28,251 nt of DNA from Plantago elongata (Eukaryota; Streptophyta; Magnoliopsida; Lamiales; Plantaginaceae), in assembly GCA_036897095.1 (NCBI GenBank), contig JAYMSP010001855.1, positions 1 to 28,251 of the forward strand. The letters run 5' to 3'. Each line of letters begins with the position of its first letter. The stretch's first letter is position 1. The notes under the pieces are model-generated. The model worked only from the letters and a program-made list of their open reading frames with translations. It had not been told where the DNA came from and ran no database searches. The translations under genes and the position numbers were made by a program. Shown here in pieces: positions 9,565 to 19,369 of the stretch.

Positions 9565-10243
9565 CCTGGTCGACGTTGTCAACATACTATTGTAAAGCGA
9601 TCTGCAGCGCTTCTTATTCGGGCTCCTATTACTGTTCGGACTATTCAATTGGTCCTATATGTGTGTTGCGATGGGTCGCCCCTATCACTTGCAACAACTG
9701 CGAGGTTGCTCCTCCACTTTGATATTCGGGTTGCGATGGAGTCGGGTTCATCAATGCAACACCAGAGAGGTCACGCCTCCACTCTTGTTATTGACCAATA
9801 CCTGATCAGTTTGGTCCAGCCCAAGACAGTTACTGTCCAAGTACTGTAAATCTAGCACCTTTCATGTGCTATGATCCTGCCTGTCTGTGAACGGTTTTCC
9901 CATTTGTTTTGAAAATTGCCTAAACAACTTGTGGTGGTTTTCTATCATGTTGCATTCATGCATTTTATTATACTTGCTTGATTATCCTCACTAAATCTGT
10001 TGACTTATGCTCTTCCGGTCTAACCTTGATTTCCCAGGTTTAGAGCACAAAGAGAGGTCAGGGTAAATAGATAAACAGACTGACACTAGGCCATGTTGTT
10101 TCGCTGATGATCTATTAGGTGTGTGTAGTAACTGTTGTGCTATAAATTAAATTCGGGGTGTGTAATAATTATTACTTCGATATATCTATGTATTTGGAAG
10201 TTCGGCATAATCCTTGACGTCCGGACCAGACCGGGGCCTTACA
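9554..10243 (+). mobile_element. Inverted element B-type LTR fragment (3' ~690 bp of an LTR)
   Basis: Read on the plus strand this is the end of a B-family LTR. 9554-9831 is the reverse complement of 4513-4925 except for having two rather than four 68-bp units. 9832-10243 supplies the part missing from the 3' LTR and ends in GGGGCCTTACA. What follows 10243 is neither a primer site nor LTR, so this is the outer end of a 3' LTR or of a solo LTR facing the opposite way to element B. Its 5' ~2.3 kb are missing at the junction. Confidence 0.85.
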
Positions 10244-10425
10244 AAAAATCCTATAATCCGTGCCAGTTTCGCCAGTTCGCGTGCCATTTACCAGTTCATG
10301 TGCCAATTCTACCAGTTCCCGCGCCAGTTCCCGTGCCATGTACCTTTCTCCGTGCCATGCCTCTTTGCTACAGTGTCTAGCCAGTCCCTAAGCCATGTGC
10401 CATTCCACATTCCCATCCTCGTTTA
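10244..10425. repeat. Degenerate GTGCCA/CCAGTT repeat block
   Basis: After AAAAAATCC the sequence repeats CGTGCCA, CCAGTTCCCG and CATGTGCCA in irregular order. It resembles the GTGCCATTGCCC blocks at 25466-25590 and 26041-26180. I see no coding function. Confidence 0.6.
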
Positions 10426-12263
10426 ATAACTATAATGAAGGCCAATGTTGCCAATAATCAGTTCCGCCTGAGCCAAGTTCCTGCCAATATTGCATAGCAA
10501 TCTTCTCATCTTGTATAAGTTCTGCAGATGAACCATTGAAACCCTGTCTCCAAAATGAAGCTGACCAACTCTACTATCACAACAGACAGAAACCTGAATG
10601 CTCCCTATCATCAGTCCATTATCATCTTTGGCTTTCCTAACCATTATCATAGCATCTATGCAATGATATTGGGAAGATGTACAAGTGACAAGCATAAGCT
10701 CTACGGTACAAAAAGCCAAAGGATAATCCCCGTGTTTAACTACAAACTTCAAGGCTAAGAGCATGAATACATGTGTGTAATCCATCCCAAGTTATGCCAT
10801 CATACCTATCAATCTCTAAATCCATAAAATTAGATGTGTGAATGAGAACAGGTAGAATAAAAGAACCTCTAAACAATTCCAAATACATGACAAAAGGAAG
10901 TGTGGCCTTAAAGAAGTGGAGTAGAGGAAGAAACTCTGCAGAGGACCATAGAAGTCATAAACTATTGAAAGAAGAGGGAGAGGTACTCTCCTAATAAATT
11001 GATACATAATGATGTTACAACCCTTCCCGTCAAATGCCCCCAGATAGAAGAATGTATGCAACAATTGAAAATAAGAAAAGTCATTGCCTCTCCAAACAAT
11101 AACTTTTCTGATGCAAATGATCATGATATCCCACCCTAAGCATGGTAACCCCTGCTCCTTCAATGCCCATGGATCAACCATAATAACAAGGTAATAAGAC
11201 TTAAATGTGAAAAAACCTAACAAGCCTTCCAGTTCTGTATTATCTTTTTTTCTGCACAGAAATTAAGAATCTAACATATTTTGAACCCTTGACCAACGCT
11301 TTAATCTTTTCTTGGGGAGGAACTACATGTCTCTGAACAAAATTGGACCAACTAACTTTTTTACCTAGAAATATCGCTTTTTTAAGTGTCAAGGGGTTTC
11401 TACCAATAACAATTAACATCAAGATAACTCTCATGAAATACCCAGTGGCACTAACTGCAGGTTTGTTGTCCTGCTGAGGGGCCATAAGCAATTCCCCTTC
11501 TACTGCAAATTTCACCAATGACCAAATAACAAGTGTGTGCAACAAAAAGGTTAAGAGTGATCCTACAGAATTGGAGAGCAGAGATACAATCAACTGAAGG
11601 TAGCCAAGAGAAACTAGTGCAAGGGGAGGAAGAGAGACTCACCTAAAATTGAGTAAATGCATAACATGACTACCATCAACATAAAAGGTGCCCTGAGAAA
11701 GGTATGAATGCAGGACAAGGCAGGCTAGTAGTGGAGTGTCTCTCCAATCACTACCACTTCTAGTGAAGATGAAAATGCATAACATACCACACAAATCCCA
11801 AAAGAACAAAGATGAAGACACATTTTTACATCCATAACAAGCACTAGAGCTAATAGACCCTTCCCAGTCCTGTGTAATATTGTTTTTCAGCACAGGTAAA
11901 CTCCACCTAACATGTTTTATACCCCTGAATTCTGAGAATTGTTTTGAATACTGGGAAGAAACTACAGGTATTTTTCTGTTTTTAGACCATTTGCCTTTTT
12001 TACCTTGAGACTTGGATTTTTTATGCACCAGGGGATTTCTACTAGTCAAAGCAAAAGCAAACAAATCAAAACAGGTAGACTGCCAAGTGCACCCAATCAT
12101 GAACCCTACACTATATCTAGTATCTATCATGTACAAAAACACCTCTAACCAATCTAAAAGGATATCATTTCTTGACTTGAAATCATACTAGTCACACACA
12201 ATAAGCTATCTGCTCATACCAAAAGCATACCAACAAAGGGCAAGAAAACCTGATTGGAAGTAA
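10426..12263 (-). other. Unclassified region, possibly extended 3' region of LINE-a
   Basis: No known domain is visible. Several minus-strand frames of 60-167 codons exist but none resembles a known family. The region directly follows the ORF2 end of LINE-a in transcript direction, so it may be a long 3' untranslated region, but I found no poly(T) tract or hairpin marking a LINE end near 10.25 kb. It could instead be an older unknown insertion. Confidence 0.35.
10990..12170. repeat. Old tandem duplication, ~640-bp offset
   Basis: Copies at about 10990-11630 and 11640-12170 share blocks in the same order. AAGGGGTTTCTACCA (near 11390) pairs with AGGGGATTTCTACTA (near 12030); CTTCCAGTTCTGTATTAT pairs with CTTCCCAGTCCTGTGTAAT. 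Minus-strand translations also pair: GRNPLTLKKA with SRNPLVHKKS, and GAFDGKGCNIIMYQF with GTFYVDGSHVMHLLNF. Divergence is high and the ends are approximate. Confidence 0.6.
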
Positions 12264-15200
12264 CTACACATTTACCCTTCTTATGTATGCAAGTCCAGTT
12301 TTATCCCCATAGGCAAGCTGTCTCACCCTGATAGGTAGATCATCAGGGGCATAGACACAGGATTTCCTTGCCTTCAATGCATCTGTGGCTAAGAAATCAG
12401 CTACAGGATTCACTTCCCTGTACATGTGCTAAGATCTGATCTCTTTGTTCCTGCAGAGCTGAATGATTTTTGATAGTATTGTGTTGAGATTCCAGTTCCA
12501 ACTATGGTTGGGTTTTGAGATCAACTGTATAGCTAGTCGAGAATCAGATTCAACCAAAACCTTATCAAAGTTGAGCTCATGACATATACTAAGACCCTGC
12601 CATATTCCCATCAATTCAGCTTTAATGATAGAACATGTGCCAAGATATGATTGAAAGCCTTTGAGGATTGAGCCATTCTCATCTCTAATAACTCCACCAG
12701 TTGCCCCTTTACGATTAGAGCTAGTAAATGATCCATCAGAATTAACCTTGACCCATTGAGGAGGAGGTTTCTGCCAATATAGAACTTTCACCTTAGGTCT
12801 AGGGTTCAATGGTAAAAGTACAGACCATCTAGTTGCAACATACATATCACCATCCCAAAAAACTCTATTAAAAGGCTTTGCCTGATGAGATAAGTATATA
12901 AAGTTCATGATTCTGAAGATAACTGCAGAAGCCTTGATCTTGGTACCCTCATATTTTGCTTCATTTCTGGCTTTCCACAAGTACCAATCAATAATAACAT
13001 GGATGAGGATCCTTACGTAACTCTTCTGGATTTTATCAGAAGAGAAAAACCAACATCTGAATCTATCCTCTAGTGATAGATGACATCCCAAAGACACTTG
13101 AAATAAATCAGAGAACCAACTCCACACCTTTTGAGATTCTTCATTATATAGCAACACATGGGTGATAGTTTCTCTAGCATGACAGCACTAGCACTTGGAG
13201 GCAACCGCAATATCTCTATGCTTCAGGATATCATCCAAAGGTATCCAGTTATGCAACAATTTCCACCAAAAAATAGACACAGTGGTAGGGATCCTATTAC
13301 ACCAGATGTTTGATATAAGTCCTAGAAGGAGCATTTCTTCGTCTAATGGCATTCCATGCAGACTTGGTGGTGAAAGCTCCATCAGCAGAGAGCTTCCAGA
13401 TGGGATGTGTAGTCATGGAATCATTAATTGGTATAAGGATAACATTGATCACAATATGGATTGGTAGGCATGCAACTAGATTTTCTATCATCCACCCATT
13501 ATTATCTACAAAGTCCTGCGGTAGCTCTGGAGACTGCCTATCTTGGGGAACAAAATCCTTCAGCTTGCCTATTTCAAGCCATTCATCATGCCAGAAGTAG
13601 CACTTCCCAAAACCTACTGTCCAAAAACACTGTAGCTGAACTTCATGGCTAACCTTGACCAATTCTCTTTCCAAACCATAGAATCTGAAGATTTGATCTT
13701 GACATCTCCAGGGAATTTCCTCAGACCATACTTCTTGCGTAGACAGGCTGCCCATAGAGATTGTTGTTACCTAAATCTAAACCAGAGTTTGTGAGTGAAA
13801 GCATCACAAATCTCCGATAAAGGTCTAATCCCTAGACCACCTTATGACTGAGGGTAGCAAACAAGTTTCCATCTAGTCCAATGCATTTTCCTCTAATCAT
13901 TGTTGTATTCCCCGAAGAACTTAGATATAATGGAATCAATTCTATCAAGTATAGTCAATGGTGGAAGACAGACTTGGAGGAGACAGATGGTCATAGAAGT
14001 GAGAACACTCCTTATTAAAACCCACCTGCCACCCTAAGATAGATATTTGAGGTTCCATCCAGACAGCTTATTTCTCACCTTATCCACCAACTAATCAAAA
14101 TCATAAATGAGCTTCCTACCCCTTGAGATAGGTGCACCCATATATTTGAATGGTAGGTTTTGAGTGGTCATACCACACTAACTCTCAATCCTTCTTGTGT
14201 TAGCATTCTTCCCTGCATAGAGATAGCTTTTCCGCATATTCAGTTTTTGTCCTGATACCTCTTCATAGTGATGGATAAACTGCATTATCTGTGGCAACCC
14301 TTCTTGGCTTCCTCTGATGAAGATGATGAGATCATCTACATAAGCCAAGTGACTCATAAATATAACTTTTCTAGTATCATAATAAAGCTCAGGGTGTGAA
14401 GAAAAAAGCTTATTCAATCCTCTTGTCAGGTATTCACTAGCTATGATGAATAGACCAGGAGACAATGGGTCTCCCTGTCTAAGTCCATGACTAGATCTTA
14501 TTAAACCTGAGGAAACTCCATTGACAATGACTCCAAAATGGCAGTTGTTTAAGGATCTAAGTACAAGATCATATCATAGGTCTGAGAATTCAAAGGCTTT
14601 CAAAATTTTAACCAAAAATACCCAACTTAGCCTATCATATGCTTTCAACATGTCCAACTGCATCACAAGTTTAGTATCTCTTGTGCTCACATCCAAAGAA
14701 TGCACCAATTCTTGAGTTAGTAGAATGTTATCTTGAATAAGTCTCCCTTTAACAAAGCCACTTTGGTTTGGTGAGATTATAAGGGGAAGAATCAAAGCAA
14801 GCCTATCATTCTGCAGTTTGGTTACAATCTTGTGTGTGAAGTTACAAAGGCTGATTGGCCTGAATTGTGACCAAGTGGTGGGATTGGTAACTTTAGGGAT
14901 CAGGGCTATAAAGGTTAAGGAGATGCCTACAGGGAGAGGGGAGCCTTGAAAAAAAGTCATGTACAGCCTCCAAAATATCTAGCTTGATTATTTCCCAACA
15001 TTTGATAAAGAAGAGTGCAGAAAAACCATCTGGCCCTGCTGTAGCTCCCTTGTTCAAGTTGATGATAATCCCATGAAGTTCCTCCAAAGATGGAGGTTCA
15101 CATAGTTCAACATTAATCTCTTCATCAATGATTGAAGGTATAGTGGATAGGTCTATTTCTGCAGATAGTGGAATATCTGTACGAAAGAGATCTTGAAAGT

Positions 15201-16362
15201 ATTCAGCTGCAGATGCTTGCAGTTCAGATGGTGTGGTGATGTATACCCCATCCTTTTCAATACTGAATATCTTGCTCTTTAACCTATTTCTCTTTACCAT
15301 GTTGTGAAAGAGGCTAGTTTTTCTGTCACCCTCAAGATTCCATTTGCAGTGAGCTTGTTGTCTCCAATAGATTTCCTCCATATCTAAAACTTTCTGAAAT
15401 TCTACAGAGGCATCCCTAAGTATGGTCATGTTGGCTTTTAAAGGATCGTTGTTGTATAATATTTCTGCTTTTTTCACTTTATCCTCTTCTCCCTGCAGCT
15501 TGGTAAAGAGATTACTAAATTTGTACTTGTTCCACCATGTTAGAAATTGTTTCAGTCTCTGTAGTTTTTCCCACAGCTTCTTTAGCCCAGTTTGCCTAGC
15601 AGGCATGGACCAATTCTCCTCAAATTTCTTGTAAAAGCTGGGATGGTTTAACCACATGTCTTGAAACCTAAATTGACCTTTCTTTGTAGTCACTCTGAGG
15701 GAAGTTTGTAAAATAAGAGGCCTGTTATTAGAGCATCTCCTTATGTCATGAGTAACCTTACTAACCTGAAAGAAGTCTAACCATTGATGATTAAACATAA
15801 GCCTGTCTAGTCTTTATCTAACTCCATTCCATTGCCAAGTTAATGGCAATCCATCAAAGCCTATATCAGCCAATCCACAATCCATAATACAATTCCCAAA
15901 GTCAGATATGGCGTTGTAGTCTAGTAAGGCACCACCATCTCTCTCACTTACGTTGGCAATTATGTTATAGTCACCTCCTATGCACCAAGGCATGTTAGTC
16001 ACTGATAGTCTTCTCATCTCATCCCAAAGCACTTTTCTTAGGGATCTAAAAGACTTGTCATAGATAATAGTGACTAAGATAGGAGCAGGTAGTTGTGCAG
16101 AGGAGACTTCACAGTGGAGAAACTTCTCCTTATCCTCCAAGATTACAATATCAAAAGAATCATCTCCAAACAACCAAATCTTGTTGTTGTTGTTACTCAC
16201 TACATTAGACATCTTGAATCTATTGCAGTAGTAATATGTATCTAGCTGCACCATTGGTTCCACTATTGCTAAGATGTTTAGCTTCAGTTTGTTCCTCAAA
16301 TACCAAACTTGTTGTTGAATAACATTACCAACCCCCCTAGCATTCCATACCATACAGTTCAT
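12264..16362 (-). pseudogene. LINE-a ORF2: endonuclease, reverse transcriptase, RNase H (decayed)
   Basis: ATG 16362-16360 begins MNCMVWNARGVGN, the start of an AP-like endonuclease; E35 (VEP) and GGDYN (129-133) are catalytic-region motifs. The SDH motif reads SNN before RPLIL, so the active site is lost; LINE-b keeps ADHRP. A CAA-to-TAA stop lies at 15816. A T7 run near 14950 shifts the frame. RT motifs are LDMLKAYDRLSW, GLRQGDPLSP and AYVDD (14331-14345); TGA replaces Trp at 14576. Further stops cover the thumb (13760-14180). A zf-RVT-like zinc segment (about 13160-13400, FWWKLLHNWIPLDD) precedes RNase H (12429-12760: NSDGS, KAELMG, VESDS). A TAG at 12431 precedes the final YREVNPVADFLA part, and the ancestral end is TAG 12266-12264. 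Total about 1,366 codons, normal for plant L1. Confidence 0.92.
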
Positions 16363-18682
16363 GATGATGATGTTTTGTATTTCCTCCTCCCATTTTTCCT
16401 CTTTCCCTATTGAGAAGATACCCCAGGGTTTATTGTTCTGCCAGACCTTCTAGTTGCAATCCTTGTGCTAGTAGCAGTTGCTATAGCATGAATTCTAACC
16501 ATTACTCTTTCTCCACTGGACATGTAATCCTCATCTTTACCACTCTCTTCACTAGTAGGCTCTAGTGACTTCCCCTCCCGAATTCCTCTATTAATTTTGT
16601 TTGCTATCAAGGCAGGGCAAATGTACTCAACCTCATTAGTTAATAGTGGTAGTGCTTCTAGATTACCTAAAGACTTTCTCCTATTAAGTATGTGAACTAA
16701 AGGTTCAAATTCAGGTTGAGCCATACTCAACTGCTGATTCACATTAGAAGAGATAAGTTAGATGTTTCTTGATGGGATTGTAGTGTGTTATGCTCCATAG
16801 TAGCAATATAAGCTGCAGGATGTGGATGGTTCTCTTCAGTTAAGGTGTTACTTTCCATGATTGATGTGTGATGGCCTGATTTAGCCAAGGGCTCCACCAT
16901 GTCTCCATTCTCAGAGGAGACTTACTCTGGTAATCCATCATCCTCACTAGCTTCTTGATCAGAATTCAGGGAATCAAAGGTACATGTAGTAGGGTTCTGA
17001 ATATGGTAATGACCATAAGACAATCCTCTACCACCATCACCTCCTCTACCACTACTACTTCCTCTGCCACCATTTATAATGGATTGTAGGTTAGCTTCAT
17101 CAATTGAAGGTTCAACTTCCATAATTGGTGATAGAAATGTAGACTCAATCAAAGGTTCTTCCATGCCTTCATTTTTAGTGTATACATCCTCAGGTTCCCT
17201 ATCTTCCTCTGGTTCCCAACCTTCCCTACCTTCCTCAGAGTCTAGAGAAGAAAAAGTATTTGTTGATTGATTCTGAACATGGTAAGAGTCATGAGACAAT
17301 CCTCTACCACCACCACTTCCTCTACCTCCTCTAATACCACCACTTCCTCTGCCAGCATTCACATTAGTACTATAACCTCTAGACCAATATTTTCCCCTGT
17401 TATCTCTTCTACTACTTTGTTGAACTCTCCATTGGTAATTTGGAGCTGAGCTTTGTCCCCTGCAAGTTCTAGTAATGGGAGTAGCTATGCCTACCACAGG
17501 CAAACTATCAGATTGAGTCACCACAGGGGGGAGATTTGGCCAAACAATTGGTGACAGTATGACCGATCATCTTGCAATCTTGACATAAATGAGGAACTCT
17601 TCCATAGTTAACCTTAAGTACAACCCCCTTGTCCAGTGCTTCTATCCACAGGTGAGTTAGTGACTCTTTTGATATGTCAATTTCAATGTAGAGATTGGCC
17701 TGACTAAGCTTACTTTTGTTTGCTGTTACCCATCAATCTTAACATGATTACCCAATTGCTTTCCAATCTCATACAAAGCTTCTTTGTGAAAGAGGAATAT
17801 AGGTAGATTTTCAAGAGCAACTCAAACATGCACCACAGGGAAATCATCATCCAAAGAGAAGTTAGAAGTCCATTTGATTAATCTCATGGGTATGCCTGCT
17901 ACATTAGGATTATCTAATAGCCATAGTCTACTGAAATCATTCTCCAGAAACAGTTTGATTATCACATGTCTTTTGTCCATAAAACTAACTGTACAGCTCG
18001 ATTTGAGCCTCATATCTTTTAACATCTTGGTGACTTTGAAGATTTTAGGTATACCATATGAAAAATTTCCCACCAAAGTAAGAGAAAAGGATTTGGACAG
18101 ATTGACTACCTCAGTTTCAGTAAATGACAGTGATGGCATTCCATTGAAGGTGAATTGTGCTTTCGACTTGAAAACCATACAATGAGCAGTCTTGTCTCCA
18201 AACGCAAATTGATGAAGTGGTGGAACGACAACATTTTGTACAGACTCTGATGAATTAATCGAAGGAGGAGGGATTTGAGGCGTCACAAGTCGATCCAGAG
18301 ATGATACCGCCTCTATCAAATTCAACCAGATTGGCCTGCTTATCGAGACGATGCCAAATTTGGGGGCAATAACGACATACCAGGCTGAGACTTCATCGTC
18401 TTCTCACAGGGAGGCATTACTCCATCCCTCTGAATCGCAGTAGGCTGACTTGCCAACCAAGTAGTTGTTGAAGAATGCATTGTCAAAGAAGTGTTGGGAG
18501 GAGGAGACGAAGTCTCCTCCCCCAAATTCGACTCATTCATAGAAAAGTTACCAGTGGAAGAGTGGTATTCGGGGTAAAGGGCGGAAAGATGTGGCCAGCA
18601 ACGAAGGGTTGCTGGAGAAGGAAATTGAACGGTGGGTAACGGCAAGAAATTCGATAGTGTTACTGTCACTAGAAATCGCCAT
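16359..18682 (-). pseudogene. LINE-a ORF1: DUF4283, zinc knuckle and Gly-rich RNA-binding protein (decayed)
   Basis: The likely start is ATG 18682 (MAISSDSNTIEFLAV). After a Ser/Pro-rich N-terminus with frameshifts (about 18550 and 18340), 18325-17822 encodes a DUF4283-type domain (LTLVGNFSYG, FMDKRHVIIKLF, RLWLLDNPNVAGIPMRLIKW). The stop at 17824-17822 replaces Trp of the conserved VxVxVALENLP segment. A perfect CCHC knuckle, CQDCKMIGHTVTNC, lies at 17585-17544, followed by a frameshift. 17524-16922 is rich in GRGSGG/GRG repeats and acidic residues. The tail (16742-16407) has EPTSEESGKDE and TRRSGRT, then an early TAG at 16409. The ancestral stop, TGA 16361-16359, overlaps the ORF2 ATG. The protein would bind LINE RNA. 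Confidence 0.87.
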
Positions 18683-18703
18683 ATGACTAGAGAGCGTTCT
18701 CAG

Positions 18704-19170
18704 TTCTTTCTCACCTTCTTTGGGTGTGGGATTCTCATGATAGTTCAATTTCCTATATCTACGATTTGAGGTAAAACCCTTTAGCTTCTCCCACGCATTG
18801 GGAGTGGCATTCTCACAATGGTACAATTCCATCGATCTACCATTCGAGGTAGGAACCTTTAGCTTCTCCCCTTCTTTGGAGTAGCAATCTCAAAATGGTT
18901 CAATTTCCTCGATCTACCATTCGAACGTAGAAACCATTAGCACCTTCCCTTCTTTCGGAGTGCGTTTCTCATGATGGTTCAATATCCTTTACCTACCATT
19001 CGAGATAATAACCTTTTGCTTCTCCCATTCTTTGAGAGTGCATTCTCACAATGGTTCAATTCCCTTTATCTACCATTCGAGGTAGAAACCTTTAGCTTCT
19101 CCCCTTCTATTGGAGTGACATGGTTAAATTCCCTCGATCTAACCTTCGAGGTAGAAACCCTTAGCTTCCC
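18704..19170. repeat. 78-bp minisatellite, block 1
   Basis: About six units of the 78-bp repeat, characterised by CTTCTCCCCTTCTTTGGGAG, TTCTCACAATGGTTCAATT and GATCTACCATTCGAGGTAG. CTACC-ATTCGA-GGTAG is a small inverted repeat. The block begins right at the 5' edge of LINE-a and ends at a C13T8 tract where LINE-c starts. Units from about 18834 to 19080 match 26336-26600 in order and detail. Confidence 0.93.
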
Positions 19171-19180
19171 CCCCCCCCCC

Positions 19181-19369
19181 TTTTTTTTAAAGAGTCGAGA
19201 CTCAGTTTTTACTAATAATGAAAGACAAACACGGGGAAAGGCACCCGATGATACAAGGTACTAGAAAAATAAACCACAACTCCATCCATAACCCACAAAC
19301 AACAAAAAATACCAAGAATAGGGAGCCTACAAACAACCAATACGAACAATCTACATCGACTCTATCATA
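19181..19369 (-). other. 3' end of LINE-c with poly(A), hairpin and conserved block
   Basis: On the minus strand this holds CGGGTGCCTTTCCCC (19247-19233), then GAGTCTCGACTC (19203-19192), an inverted repeat able to form a short hairpin, then TTT and A8. The same order occurs in LINE-c2 (26607-26690) and, modified, at 25830-25905. Such conserved 3' ends are what L1-type reverse transcriptases can recognise when priming. Confidence 0.72.

Larger units (their letters stand above)
9213..10243. repeat. Large inverted repeat: 352-bp arms, 326-bp spacer
   Basis: Arms 9213-9564 and 9891-10243 are reverse complements over their whole length with scattered substitutions, ending in TGTAAGG and CCTTACA. 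The spacer (9565-9890) carries two 68-bp-type LTR units. A single strand could fold into a long hairpin. The junction at 9554-9563 (TGGGAAACCG) is a sequence found at both LTR positions being joined, so a microhomology-mediated joining or template switch is plausible. Confidence 0.9.
12264..18703 (-). mobile_element. LINE-a, plant L1-type, near full length in coding part
   Basis: On the minus strand: ORF1 from 18682, ORF2 from 16362 to about 12264, so both ORFs are represented. The 5' edge near 18703 abuts the minisatellite only ~20 bp before the ORF1 start, so the 5' UTR is very short or truncated. The 3' edge is not defined. A sister copy (LINE-b) covers 20765-24164 and allows lesions to be recognised by comparison. 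Confidence 0.88.

Noticed and set aside
9492-9849. Plus-strand ORFs in the palindrome
   Set aside because: They are LTR sequence in inverted orientation; equivalent frames at 4525-4995 are also LTR repeats.
9213-10243. A DNA transposon with 350-bp terminal inverted repeats
   Set aside because: The left arm abuts a perfect LTR primer-binding site and both arms match LTR ends; no target duplication or transposase is seen. An LTR rearrangement explains it better.
11236-11250. T-rich run as a LINE-a poly(A) end
   Set aside because: It is only seven T, lies inside the duplicated region, and has no hairpin or conserved 3' block.
13195-15634. Plus-strand ORFs across LINE-a
   Set aside because: They are antisense shadows of ORF2, whose domains are clear on the minus strand.
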